Of a stretch of DNA of 64,000 bases, positions 43,487 to 52,617 are shown one piece after another. The stretch's first letter is position 1, and each line of letters begins with the position of its first letter. The position numbers and the translations under genes were made by a program. The notes beneath the pieces were generated by a model. The model did not search any database. It saw nothing but the letters and a program-made list of their open reading frames with translations, and was not told where the DNA came from. The stretch is taken from NCBI RefSeq assembly GCF_033842475.1, contig NZ_JAWXYB010000018.1, positions 1,843,501 to 1,907,500 of the forward strand, given 5' to 3'. This stretch comes from Acidiphilium acidophilum (lineage in GTDB: Bacteria; Pseudomonadota; Alphaproteobacteria; Acetobacterales; Acetobacteraceae).

Positions 43487-44365
43487 TCACGCACGCAGGC
43501 TGAACGCGGCCAGCGCCGCAAGGTCGCGCTCGCCCCAGCCTTCGCGCACCGCATCATGCGCCTGCCCGCGCACCGTCTCGGTCAGCGGCATGTCGAACCC
43601 GGCCTCGCGCCCGACCTCGTCGATCAGCCGCAAATCCTTCTCCGCCGCATCGAGCGAAAACCCGACCGTTTCGGCACGGTCACCGCCGATCTCGGACAGA
43701 ATCGCGGCACTGCGCAGCCCGATCGCGGGCGCGCCACCGGGGCTCTTGCCGATGATCCCGACCACGCGCTCCGCCGCTATGCCATAGCCCCGCGCCATCA
43801 GCGCCGATTCGCCGAGCGCCTGGAACGCCGCGAGCAGCGGCAGATTGATCGCGAGCTTCATCGCCGCCGCCGCCTCGGGCGAGTCGAAGCGTTCGATCCG
43901 GTCGCATAGGTCTGAAAGCACCGGCATCGCCCGCTCGATCGCGGCGGTCTCGCCCCCGGCCAGCCCCAGCAGCTTGCCGGATCGGGCCGGCCCGATCGTG
44001 CCACCCACCGGGCAGGCGACGAATTCGCCGCCGGAGGCGCGCACCGCCTCTGCATTGGCCAGCATGTCACCAGGTTTGAGCGTGCTCATGTCGATGATCA
44101 GGCACGATTTGAGATCGCCCGCGAGCAGCCCGGCCTCCCCATGATAGACCGGGCGCGCCGCCTCCTCATCGAGCAGCATCACGATGACGATATCCGACGC
44201 ATCAACCACCTCGGCGGGGGAGGATTTCGCCACAAGACCGCCGATCGACGCAGCACGCGACGCGGTCCGGTTCCAGCCGCTCACCTGATGACCCCGCTCG
44301 ATCAGCCGTTCGGCCATCGCCGTTCCCATCCGCCCCAACCCAACCACGCCGACACGCAATGCCAT
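43487..44365 (-). CDS. NAD(P)-dependent 3-hydroxyacid dehydrogenase family protein
   Basis: A 292-aa member of the 3-hydroxyisobutyrate/6-phosphogluconate dehydrogenase family. It has GVVGLGRMGTAMA (NAD(P) site), DMSTLKPGD, the substrate-binding CPVGGTIGPA and the catalytic Lys in AMKLAINLP (about residue 168). Candidates are 3-hydroxyisobutyrate, tartronate semialdehyde or glyoxylate/succinic semialdehyde reduction. It lies downstream of the ftsH terminator and is transcribed on its own. Confidence 0.88.
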   Translation of the reverse strand: MALRVGVVGLGRMGTAMAERLIERGHQVSGWNRTASRAASIGGLVAKSSPAEVVDASDIVIVMLLDEEAARPVYHGEAGLLAGDLKSCLIIDMSTLKPGDMLANAEAVRASGGEFVACPVGGTIGPARSGKLLGLAGGETAAIERAMPVLSDLCDRIERFDSPEAAAAMKLAINLPLLAAFQALGESALMARGYGIAAERVVGIIGKSPGGAPAIGLRSAAILSEIGGDRAETVGFSLDAAEKDLRLIDEVGREAGFDMPLTETVRGQAHDAVREGWGERDLAALAAFSLRA

Positions 44366-44416
44366 CGCTCACTCCTGTTTTTTGTCAGGATCAACATATG
44401 GTTGTGCGCCGCCATG

Positions 44417-44447
44417 AAAAAAGCCGGAGGCTGTTGCCCCCGGCTTT
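44417..44447 (-). terminator. Rho-independent terminator of ftsH
   Basis: On the minus strand a stem AAAGCCGG/CCGGCTTT with a 12-nt internal loop is followed by TTTTTT, 24 nt after the ftsH stop. The stem is symmetrical enough to act on both strands. Confidence 0.8.
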
Positions 44448-44470
44448 GTTGATGTTGCGAATAGATCAGA

Positions 44471-46396
44471 TCAGCCCGGCGCGGGCACCGGCCCCAAACC
44501 GCCGGATTTCGGCATATCCGGCTTCTGCGCAGTCGGCACCGAGGCACGGCGATTATCCGGCGCGGGCTCATCGACCACCTTGCGGATCACCTTGTCGCCG
44601 CGCAGCACGGTGTTGATCTCCTCGCCGGACAGGGTCTCGTATTCGAGCAACCCGTTCGCAAGCCGATGCAACTCGTCGATCCGCTCGGTCAGAATCCGCC
44701 GCGCCTCGCTATAGGCATGGTCGATCACCGCACGGATCTCGTTGTCGATCTCCTGTGCCGTCGATTCCGAGACGTTCTTGTGCTGCGTCACCGAATGGCC
44801 AAGGAACACTTCCTGATCGTTGCCGCCATAGGCGATCATGCCGAGCTTGTCGCTCATGCCCCATTCGGTGATCATCCGGCGGGTGATGTCGGTCGCCTGC
44901 TTGATATCGCCCGAAGCACCGTTCGAGACGTTTTCCGGCCCGAAAATGATCTCCTCCGCGGCACGGCCGCCCATCGCCTTGACCAGTTCGGCCAGCAGCT
45001 TGGCCTTGCTCATCGAATACCGGTCGCCTTCCGGCAGGCTCATCACCATGCCGAGCGCCCGGCCCCGCGGAATGATCGTGGCCTTATGGACCGGATCGCA
45101 ATGCGGCTGCGCGATGGAGCAGATCGCATGGCCGCCTTCGTGATAGGCGGTCATTTTCTTCTCGTCGTCGCTCATCACCAGCGACCGGCGTTCGGCGCCC
45201 ATCATCACCTTGTCCTTGGCGAACTCGAACTCCGCCATGGCGACCACCCGCTTGCCGATTCGCGCGGCGAGCAGCGCCGCCTCGTTGACCAGATTGGCGA
45301 GGTCCGCACCCGAAAACCCAGGCGTGCCGCGCGCGATCACCTTGGGATCGACATCGGCAGCCAGCGGCACCTTGCGCATATGGACCTTGAGGATCCGCTC
45401 GCGCCCGTTCACATCCGGGTTCGGCACCACCACCTGACGGTCGAACCGGCCCGGGCGCAACAGCGCGGGGTCGAGCACGTCCGGCCGGTTGGTCGCGGCG
45501 ATCAGAATGACGCCTTCATTCGATTCGAACCCGTCCATCTCGACGAGCATCTGGTTCAACGTCTGTTCGCGTTCATCATTGCCACCGCCGAGCCCGGCGC
45601 CGCGATGCCGTCCGACCGCGTCGATCTCGTCGATGAAGATGATGCAGGGGGCATTTTTCTTGCCCTGCTCGAACATGTCACGAACGCGCGACGCACCGAC
45701 GCCGACGAACATCTCGACGAAATCCGAGCCCGAGATCGTGAAGAACGGCACATTCGCCTCGCCCGCGATCGCCCGCGCCAGCAGCGTCTTGCCGGTGCCG
45801 GGCGGCCCGATCAGCAGCACGCCCTTGGGGATCTTGCCGCCGAGGCGCTGGAATTTCTGCGGGTCGCGCAGGAAGTCGACGATTTCCTGCAACTCGCCCT
45901 TGGCTTCCTCGATCCCGGCGACGTCCTCGAACGTGACCCGCCCCTGCTTCTCGGTGAGCAGCCGGGCGCGCGACTTGCCGAAGCCCATCGCCCGTCCGCC
46001 ACCCCCCTGCATCTGGCGCATGAAGTAAATCCAAACCCCCAGCAACAGGATCATCGGCGCGTACGAGATCAAATAATGGATCAGCGGATTTTCCGGCGGA
46101 TTCAACGGCTTGGCAACCACGCGGACCTTGTTTTTGATCAGCGTGTTGACCAAGGCCGGATCGTTCGGCGCATAGGTCTCGAAAGTCGAGCCCGATTTCA
46201 GCGCCCCGGTAATGTCGTGCCCGCGAATGGTCACGTGATCGACCTTGTTGGCGCCGACCTCGGACATGAAGGTCGAATACGCGACCTGCGTACCATGATC
46301 GGTGCTGGTGGTGGCCGGCTGGAACATGTTGAACAACAGCACGAAAAACAGTGCGATGATCACCCATACCAGCAGATTACGCCCGAGATTGTTCAT
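44471..46396 (-). CDS. ftsH: ATP-dependent zinc metalloprotease FtsH
   Basis: A 641-aa inner-membrane AAA protease that degrades short-lived cytoplasmic and misassembled membrane proteins. Two N-terminal membrane segments (about 5-22 and 100-120), Walker A GPPGTGKT (about 195), Walker B IIFIDEID, the SRH region, and the zinc-binding HEGGH (about 415) with a distal Asp ligand. The first annotated codon would be TTG at 46399; ATG 46396 directly after it is the conventional start. Part of the pal-ybgF-tilS-ftsH gene order. Confidence 0.97.
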   Translation of the reverse strand: MNNLGRNLLVWVIIALFFVLLFNMFQPATTSTDHGTQVAYSTFMSEVGANKVDHVTIRGHDITGALKSGSTFETYAPNDPALVNTLIKNKVRVVAKPLNPPENPLIHYLISYAPMILLLGVWIYFMRQMQGGGGRAMGFGKSRARLLTEKQGRVTFEDVAGIEEAKGELQEIVDFLRDPQKFQRLGGKIPKGVLLIGPPGTGKTLLARAIAGEANVPFFTISGSDFVEMFVGVGASRVRDMFEQGKKNAPCIIFIDEIDAVGRHRGAGLGGGNDEREQTLNQMLVEMDGFESNEGVILIAATNRPDVLDPALLRPGRFDRQVVVPNPDVNGRERILKVHMRKVPLAADVDPKVIARGTPGFSGADLANLVNEAALLAARIGKRVVAMAEFEFAKDKVMMGAERRSLVMSDDEKKMTAYHEGGHAICSIAQPHCDPVHKATIIPRGRALGMVMSLPEGDRYSMSKAKLLAELVKAMGGRAAEEIIFGPENVSNGASGDIKQATDITRRMITEWGMSDKLGMIAYGGNDQEVFLGHSVTQHKNVSESTAQEIDNEIRAVIDHAYSEARRILTERIDELHRLANGLLEYETLSGEEINTVLRGDKVIRKVVDEPAPDNRRASVPTAQKPDMPKSGGLGPVPAPG

Positions 46397-46584
46397 CAAC
46401 CCTAATCCAGTCCTGTTGTCACCCGATCGCGCGACCGGGGCGGCCGGAGCGCCGGCCGAGCGTTACAAGTCCTGCCAGTCCGAAATACCGAACCATAAGG
46501 GAAATATCATGGCACGGCGCGTCGCGGTCCGCCACCCAAACTTTGCGGGCGTTGAACGAGAAATAGGCATGACTGCGAAATTTC

Positions 46585-47838
46585 CTATCCCCTCGCCCCG
46601 CCCGCAACCCCGCGTGCGCCGCTGCCCACCTCACCGTCGGCATCATGCCACCGCAACGGCGCCGCCGGCCCCGGCGGATGGAACATGAGGAACGCGCTGG
46701 GTCCGCGATCGCAATACGGCACCGCGACCACCCGGCCTCCATCGAAAAACGCCGGCAGGCCCCGCAACACCGCACCCGGCAGGCCGGTCCGGCTACGAAA
46801 CGCCACCGCCGCCTCGCCCAGCGCCCCGATCGTGCGCGCCCCGGCAGGAACCGCGCGAATCCGAAACCGGCGATCCCACACCGCCCCCGCGACCGCCGCG
46901 ACCGGCGGCGCGCATGACGCCGGCTCACGGCACAACAACCAGCACTCGCGCCGCGCCCACCGCATGATCCGGACACCGCCGAGCGTTGCCGGGCGCAGGT
47001 CGCGCGCCAGCCGCGCGACCGAATCCGAATGCGCGTTATAGACCGCCCCGCCGATCACCCGGATCAACGCCGCCAGAACCGCGCGCGGCACGGCCCCGGC
47101 AGTCAGCGTGGCGTAGCCGGCGGGATGAAGCCGCGCATGACGCGCCAGAAACCCCGCCGCGCCATCCTCCTCGTCCTGCCAGACCCCGGCCGCACCGGTC
47201 GGACGATCCCCCGCACCCGTAATTTCAATTCCCGCAGCCCGGATGCGCGCGCGCTCGAACCGCGGATCGGCGTTGGAGGGGTCCTCGACCCAGCCGATCC
47301 CTCGCCGGCGCAACTCGTCGCGCAGCGTGGCAGGATCTTCCCCGAGCAGCGGGCGCACCAGAACCACGCCATGCCGCCCGGCGAATCGCGCCATCCCGAC
47401 AGCCCCGCCCGGCCCCCGGCGCGCGCGCATCGCCCGCAATTCGGCCTGATCCCCGGCATGATGACCGAACAGCAGCCAGATCGCCCCCTGCCCGGCAGCC
47501 CGATCGGCCAGCGCCTTATGTCGGGCGTCCCTGGCACGTTCCTGAAGTGCCGCGCCCGATGGAATGTCCAGCGTCACGATCTCCGCGGCGATCCCAAGCC
47601 CTGCCATCCGCCGCGCCGTCAGCGCCGCCTCCGCCGCCGACCCGGCGCGTAACCCATGATCCGCGATCAGGGCGACCACGCTGCCGCCCCGCGCCACCGC
47701 CCATTCATGCGACAAAACCGCGAGGCAGCTACTATCCGCCCCTCCCGAAAGCGCAACCGCCAACCGTGGTGCCGGCACTGCGGCCCCGAGCAGATCATCC
47801 ATCGCCGCGGCGAACCGCGCGGCGATGCCGGTCGTCAT
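46585..47838 (-). CDS. tilS: tRNA(Ile)-lysidine synthase
   Basis: A 417-aa TilS, which adds lysine to C34 of the CAU-anticodon tRNA-Ile so that it reads AUA. The PP-loop SGGADSS is at residues 31-37, HHAGDQAE at about 125 and the RRRGIGWVEDPSN segment at about 175. It overlaps the stop of ybgF by 4 nt and is followed by ftsH after 188 bp, as in many alphaproteobacteria. Slightly divergent C-terminal half. Confidence 0.93.
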   Translation of the reverse strand: MTTGIAARFAAAMDDLLGAAVPAPRLAVALSGGADSSCLAVLSHEWAVARGGSVVALIADHGLRAGSAAEAALTARRMAGLGIAAEIVTLDIPSGAALQERARDARHKALADRAAGQGAIWLLFGHHAGDQAELRAMRARRGPGGAVGMARFAGRHGVVLVRPLLGEDPATLRDELRRRGIGWVEDPSNADPRFERARIRAAGIEITGAGDRPTGAAGVWQDEEDGAAGFLARHARLHPAGYATLTAGAVPRAVLAALIRVIGGAVYNAHSDSVARLARDLRPATLGGVRIMRWARRECWLLCREPASCAPPVAAVAGAVWDRRFRIRAVPAGARTIGALGEAAVAFRSRTGLPGAVLRGLPAFFDGGRVVAVPYCDRGPSAFLMFHPPGPAAPLRWHDADGEVGSGARGVAGGARG

Positions 47839-48707
47839 CCGCAGTGGGCGCGCACCCGCGCGAGATGGATACGCGTTGCGAGACTCGCCGAAGGCGAAGA
47901 AAACTGGCTCGCCAGCGAATCGAGCGTATCGCAGGCTTCCTGATTCTGATGGATCGCGGTGAGCGAACCGGCGAGACCGAGCAACGCATCCGGCGCATTC
48001 GGCCCGGTCCGGCTGGCATTATAGGCATCATCGTAAGCGATTGCGGCGGACTGGTTCTGGCCCTGATGGGCGAGTGACTGGGCGAGCACCAGCTCGGCAC
48101 CGCCATTGCCCGCCCCCTTGCCCTGCCGTGCGATCACCGCCCGGGCATCGGCCTGGGCCGTCTGGTAATCCCCAGCCGCCAGGGCGCGCCGTGCCGCCGT
48201 GAGCGAGGCTTCGACCCGCGGAGCCCGCGCGGCGGCACGCGGCGGCGCGACTTGCGGTGCAGCTTGCGGCGCAGCTTGCGGTGCCGGGGCGGTCGGCATC
48301 GCCGCCGCCCCGGCGCCAGCGCCGCCCGCCTGGCTCATCTGGAATTTCAGATTGCCGATTTCCTGTTTCAATTCATCGTGTTGCGTGGCAACCTCGTGTT
48401 CGAGCGTATCAACCCGGCCCCGCAGATCCTGCACCTGATCGTTCAGGGTCTGGATCTGCTGAAGCATGTTCGGCAGCAACGCACTGCTCGCGCCACCCGG
48501 TGCCACCGGCTCGGCGGGTGCGGCGAGCGCGGAATTCCCGTTGCCCCCGCTCTGCTGCATCTGCTGGATCTGCTGCTTGAGTTCGAGAATCTGGTTCTCG
48601 AGCGCGATGCCTTCCCGGCTCGAAATCATCTGCGCCCGGGCGGTTACGGGCAGAAATCCGAACGCAAGGGCAGCGATCGGCAGAGCGGCGAGCAGGGTGC
48701 GGCGCAT
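47835..48707 (-). CDS. ybgF: Tol-Pal cell-division coordinator YbgF/CpoB
   Basis: A 290-aa periplasmic protein with a signal peptide (cleavage near ARAQ, about residue 26), an N-terminal coiled coil rich in Gln/Glu/Leu (LENQILELKQQIQQMQQ and LNDQVQDLRGRVDTLEHEV), an Ala/Pro-rich linker and a C-terminal TPR region (about 185-290). It couples outer-membrane constriction with peptidoglycan synthesis. ATG 48707 has GAGGA upstream. It is separated from pal by a probable terminator, so it may have its own promoter. Confidence 0.9.
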   Translation of the reverse strand: MRRTLLAALPIAALAFGFLPVTARAQMISSREGIALENQILELKQQIQQMQQSGGNGNSALAAPAEPVAPGGASSALLPNMLQQIQTLNDQVQDLRGRVDTLEHEVATQHDELKQEIGNLKFQMSQAGGAGAGAAAMPTAPAPQAAPQAAPQVAPPRAAARAPRVEASLTAARRALAAGDYQTAQADARAVIARQGKGAGNGGAELVLAQSLAHQGQNQSAAIAYDDAYNASRTGPNAPDALLGLAGSLTAIHQNQEACDTLDSLASQFSSPSASLATRIHLARVRAHCG

Positions 48708-48812
48708 GGAACTTCCTCGGGGTGGCGGGCGCGTCGATCGCACCCGCTTCGTGCTGGCGACCTTATGTAGCCCACTCGGGCACGGCATTGAAGCCCGGCC
48801 GCCCCATTCAAC

Positions 48813-48842
48813 GCAAAACGGCGGCCCGCGAGGCGGACCGCC
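48813..48842 (-). terminator. Probable terminator of pal
   Basis: Minus-strand hairpin GGCGGTCCGC/GCGGGCCGCC (plus-strand 48820-48842) with a 3-nt loop, followed by GTTTTG. It lies about 90 nt after the pal stop and upstream of ybgF. Confidence 0.55.
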
Positions 48843-48931
48843 ATTCGATGTCACCTCGCGGGCACCGCTTTCGGAGTCTCACGATCCGGAAAGGGTGCCC
48901 GCGTCGAGACGGGACGACAGGGTAGCGAAAC

Positions 48932-49435
48932 TCAGTGGCAGTTCTGCGGATTGAAGCCCTGCACCGAAGTGATCGCCACGCGGTCCTGCGCATAATCCTG
49001 CGGGGTGTTGCCCGGCGAGACGAGGCAGGACTTGCCATAGGACACGGTCTGGATGCGCGACGGGCTGACGCCCTTGGCAACCAGGAAGTCCCGCGCGGAA
49101 TTCGCACGGCGATGGCCGAGCGCAAGGTTGTAGGTCTCGGTGCCGCGCGGATCGGCGTTACCGGCGATCAGCACGTCGACATTCGGATACTTGGCAAGCC
49201 ATTGGCTCTGGCGCTCCAGAGTCGCCTGATCGGCACCGGTCAGGCCCGATTTGTTGAAGCCGAAGAACACGCGGTCGCCGACATCGGCGACGAGCTGCTG
49301 CTCGCTGCCCGCGGCCGGGCCAGTCGAGGTCGCCATCGCGCCGGAGCCAGTCGAGGCGCTTTCGGTTTTGGGAGTATTGGAGCAAGCGGCCAGCAGGGCA
49401 ACAGCAGCAAGTGCGCCCAGAGCTTTGATTTTCAT
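48932..49435 (-). CDS. pal: Peptidoglycan-associated lipoprotein Pal
   Basis: A 167-aa outer-membrane lipoprotein. The signal ends in the lipobox LLAAC with Cys18; the mature OmpA-like domain has ADPRGTETYNLALGHRRA, the peptidoglycan-binding loop, and SYGKSCLV. It ties the outer membrane to the wall and binds TolB. ATG 49435 is right for a lipoprotein signal; nine upstream codons are in frame but unlikely. tolB is not upstream here; a prolyl oligopeptidase gene is. Confidence 0.95.
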   Translation of the reverse strand: MKIKALGALAAVALLAACSNTPKTESASTGSGAMATSTGPAAGSEQQLVADVGDRVFFGFNKSGLTGADQATLERQSQWLAKYPNVDVLIAGNADPRGTETYNLALGHRRANSARDFLVAKGVSPSRIQTVSYGKSCLVSPGNTPQDYAQDRVAITSVQGFNPQNCH

Positions 49436-49932
49436 GTGTACCGTCCCGGTGTTGGGTGCCAAAGTTGAATTACCGCCGAAGGTGATCGGCGTGTATCGTC
49501 GTTCAGATCAAGCCATCCCGACCCGCCTGCCCCGGATTGACTGAGAGAGCCCAGCCGCACCCACGACAAACACGCCGAAATTCCGCGTGAATGGTCGGTG
49601 CGATGTTGCGCATCGTCCATTTCGCTTGACTCTGCATCTATTCCCGTTGCGGGGCCGGTTCAAGCGGGATGAGCCCCACTTCAACCGGCGGCGACCGATG
49701 ATTTTACCAATTTTGCCGGCACGCGACTTTTTTAACACGGTTATCACGATATTTTTCCCCGTGGCGGGCATTATTCGCGGATTCACACCCGCCTGATAAC
49801 CATCCGTTAACTTTTATGTGCGATTCAGGATCACGAGGCCTTCGGTCTCCGTTTCCTCCCTATCCCTGGCGGCAAAGCCGCCGGAACCTTGGAGTGTGGC
49901 CGGCCAATCCGGTCACACTCCCCTCTTTCCGC
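49436..49932. other. 497-bp gap between prolyl oligopeptidase and pal
   Basis: No gene is supported. It holds a strong hairpin (49891-49922) just 3' of the oligopeptidase stop, a second stem GGCGGC/GCCGCC at 49868-49882, an inverted repeat GGCGGG...CCCGCC near 49764-49794, and a locally AT-rich stretch at about 49700-49830 that could serve as promoter region for pal. No clear -10/-35 pair was picked out. Confidence 0.6.
49891..49922 (-). terminator. Hairpin 3' of prolyl oligopeptidase gene
   Basis: GGAGTGTGGCCGG/CCGGTCACACTCC, 13 bp with one wobble and a 6-nt loop, 11 nt after the stop codon. There is no T-run, so it may be a Rho-type or processing stem rather than a classical terminator. 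Confidence 0.5.
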
Positions 49933-52152
49933 CTATTTCGACCCGTCCGGCTGAAAGCCCTTCACACCCAGTTGCCAGAACAGGAACGCATCCTGATCCG
50001 CGAGAGACCGCACCTCCTGATCCTTGGTCGAGCCGATGCCGTGGCCGGACTGATAACTCACCCGCAGCAGCACCGGCCGTCCCGAAACGCTCGCCGCCTG
50101 CAACCGCGCCGCGAATTTACCCACTTCCCACGGCTCGACCCGGGGATCATTGGCGCCAGTGATCGCGAGAATCGCCGGATATTTCACCCCGTTGCGGATA
50201 TGCGCCATCGCGTCCATCGCATAGATCCAGTGAAAATCCTTCCTTTTCAGCACATTGCCGAACTCAATCTCGTTGGGCGGCCCGTTCGGACTGAACTGCA
50301 TGCGCAACGCATTGGTATCGCCATGGCTGTCGATCGCCGCAGCAAACAGATCGGGCCGCCACGCCACGGCCCCGCCGATCGTGATGCCGCCCGCCGAACC
50401 GCCCTCCCCGGCCAGATGCGCCGGCGACGTGTAATGTTGATCGACCAGATATTGCGCCGCCGCGATGAAATCGAACACGGTGTTGATCTTGGTCGCCTTC
50501 ATCCCGGCCTTGTGCCAGGCATCGCCATACCAGCCGCCGCCGCGCACATGGGCAACCGCGATGATCCCGCCATGATCGAGCCAGGGCAGGAAGGTCGGCG
50601 CGAAAAACGGCGTCAAGGTGATGCCGTAGCTGCCATAGCCGATCAGCAAGGTCGGGTTCCGGCCATCGAGCCTTGTACCCTTTTTCATGATGATCGAAAC
50701 CGGAATCATCGTGCCGTCCCACGAGACCGCCTTGACCTCCTTCGATTCGATACCGGCAAAACTCACCTTCGGCGGCGGCTCCAATCCGGTATTGGTCACC
50801 GCTCCGCTCTGCGGCGCATAATTGTACCAGGCCGAAGGCGTGGTCCAACCGGCGAGGCGGAACCACACCCCCGATCCGTTCGGGTCCGCGAGAATCTGCC
50901 CCAGCCCGCCCTGAAACGGCATCGCGGCCTCGGTCGTCGCATCGTTCCCGTAGGCCACGCGCTTGACCCGCCCCATGCCGTCGCGCATCGCGCCGACATA
51001 AAGCGCATGCTGCCCGGCGGCGAGGCTGATGATCACATCCCGCCCCGGCGGCACCACGGTTTTCGGTGCGGACGTGCCGGACAGATCGTAACTCACCACC
51101 TTGAAGCGCGGCGCGCCGTTCGGGGTGATCACGTCGAGTCGGTCGCCATGCAGCGCAAATCCCGCCATCTGCACGCCGCGTCCCGCAATCTTCCGCCATA
51201 CCGGCTTGCCGGCTTCCAGATCGGTCAGCTTCGTCGCATACACATCGTCGATCGTCTGGAGTTCCTCGTTCTCGGTGAACAGGCCGAGGACGTAAGGGGA
51301 GTTGGGCGAACTCGCCACCAGCGCATCCTGCGACAGAGTCATCGGCACGCCGGACGCAATTTTCCAGCCGAACACCGGCTTGTCGGTCGCGCCATCCGCA
51401 TCGCTGGCATCGAGCATATGCAGGTAATCGCGGCTCTTCTGATAAAAATCCGTCACCGGCGCGTGCGGGCCGAATTTGTGCAGCCGGTAGTAAATAAAGC
51501 CCTTCGAATCGGGCAGCCATGCGATCGGCGGAAAATCGGTATTGTCGCCGTCGATCCGGGTAATCCCGATCGGCAGCAGCTTGCCGGTCGCGACATCGAG
51601 CACCCGCAGCTTCGCCTGCTCCGACCCCCCGCCCGATACGCCGAACGCAATGTATTTCCCGTTGGGTGAAACAAAATAATAATTCAGCGCCTGCGGAACA
51701 TGGTTGGTGCTGAACCGCATCGGGTCGATCAGCAGACGCGGCGTGCCGCCGATCCGGTCGAGCACGAACAGATGCGCCGTGTTCTGCCCCGGTGCGACGC
51801 CCATGTAGAAAATCCGGCCATCCGCCCGCGTCACCCAGAAGACCGAGGTGCCGACATTGGCGTCCCGCTTGATCTCCTCATAGAGCGCCTGCTTGCCGGG
51901 AATCGCGGCCAGCACCTTCCTCGTATAGGCATTCTGCGTCTTCATGAATGCCGCGAAGCGCTTGCTGCCGGGCTTTTCCATCCAGCGATAATCATCGGTC
52001 ACCGGCGTTCCGAAATCATGGCTGACATGTGCAACGATCGGTGCGGGCGGTGGTTTGGGGATCGACGCCGGGGCGGCAGGGCTCGCCAGCGCCGGACCCG
52101 CGAAGGCGAGAGCAGGGAGAACGGCGAACCAGCCACCATGGTGTCGCAACAT
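49933..52152 (-). CDS. Prolyl oligopeptidase family serine peptidase (S9A)
   Basis: A 739-aa secreted S9 peptidase. Signal peptide about 1-24 (FAGPALAS), beta-propeller (about 60-440) and alpha/beta-hydrolase domain. The active Ser586 is in GEGGSAGG, Asp in TGANDPRVEP and His in SGHGIG. These enzymes cut short peptides after Pro. ATG 52152 has AGAGG before it. It sits alone between pal and pheST, where tolB on one side and rplT on the other would usually be expected. Confidence 0.92.
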   Translation of the reverse strand: MLRHHGGWFAVLPALAFAGPALASPAAPASIPKPPPAPIVAHVSHDFGTPVTDDYRWMEKPGSKRFAAFMKTQNAYTRKVLAAIPGKQALYEEIKRDANVGTSVFWVTRADGRIFYMGVAPGQNTAHLFVLDRIGGTPRLLIDPMRFSTNHVPQALNYYFVSPNGKYIAFGVSGGGSEQAKLRVLDVATGKLLPIGITRIDGDNTDFPPIAWLPDSKGFIYYRLHKFGPHAPVTDFYQKSRDYLHMLDASDADGATDKPVFGWKIASGVPMTLSQDALVASSPNSPYVLGLFTENEELQTIDDVYATKLTDLEAGKPVWRKIAGRGVQMAGFALHGDRLDVITPNGAPRFKVVSYDLSGTSAPKTVVPPGRDVIISLAAGQHALYVGAMRDGMGRVKRVAYGNDATTEAAMPFQGGLGQILADPNGSGVWFRLAGWTTPSAWYNYAPQSGAVTNTGLEPPPKVSFAGIESKEVKAVSWDGTMIPVSIIMKKGTRLDGRNPTLLIGYGSYGITLTPFFAPTFLPWLDHGGIIAVAHVRGGGWYGDAWHKAGMKATKINTVFDFIAAAQYLVDQHYTSPAHLAGEGGSAGGITIGGAVAWRPDLFAAAIDSHGDTNALRMQFSPNGPPNEIEFGNVLKRKDFHWIYAMDAMAHIRNGVKYPAILAITGANDPRVEPWEVGKFAARLQAASVSGRPVLLRVSYQSGHGIGSTKDQEVRSLADQDAFLFWQLGVKGFQPDGSK

Positions 52153-52617
52153 CGAAGACCTCTGGAACAGTTGAACTTCACCGCTACCGGAAAAATCCGC
52201 CACGGCCAATCATAATGAAAACCCTCGCTTTCGCTTCGCCGTACGATCATCTGCAACCGAAGGTCATCTGCGGTTAATCGATCCCGATTTGCGCGATCAT
52301 TACGGATCGTTTATTACTGTTAGTTAAAGATGTTGATTTTTTCAACGTTTTTTAGGCTTGCTACCTCTAATTTGTAGATTCAACCTGAGCAATATACTAA
52401 GTCTCAAATCATTAGACGACCCGCTTCTATTTTATTTTTTAGACACTTTTGGTTTTACGATCAGAATTGCGCGGGGTGGGATTTCAACTTGGCTATTTGG
52501 CGTTACGGCGATCATATCTTTTAAGACCGATCAGACCCCAGGAACCCCGTTCCGGGGGTTTATTCGTTGCGCTGCCGCCGCTTGACATTTACGCCCCGGC
52601 ACGCTCCCTGCCCGACC
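52153..52617. other. AT-rich 465-bp gap before pheS
   Basis: Bases about 52270-52540 are markedly AT-rich compared with all neighbours, with runs such as GATTTTTTC and TATTTTATTTTTTAG. The plus-strand frame 52358-52585 is open from a TTG but has no ribosome site and un-neighbourly codons, so I do not call it a gene; it is locally Phe-rich (about 52433-52460). Two mutually exclusive hairpins occur at 52541-52553 and 52543-52560, then TTGACA at 52582-52587, 31 nt before pheS. Confidence 0.6.
52541..52560 (+). promoter_or_regulatory. Overlapping alternative hairpins upstream of pheS
   Basis: GGAAC/GTTCC (52541-52553) and AACCCC/GGGGTT (52543-52560) cannot form together. The second is followed by TTATTCGTT, a poor T-run. 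Layout recalls an attenuator but could be chance in GC-rich DNA. Confidence 0.3.

Noticed and set aside
52358-52585. 75-codon TTG frame before pheS as a gene
   Set aside because: No ribosome site, atypical codons and no recognisable protein; kept only as a possible leader region.
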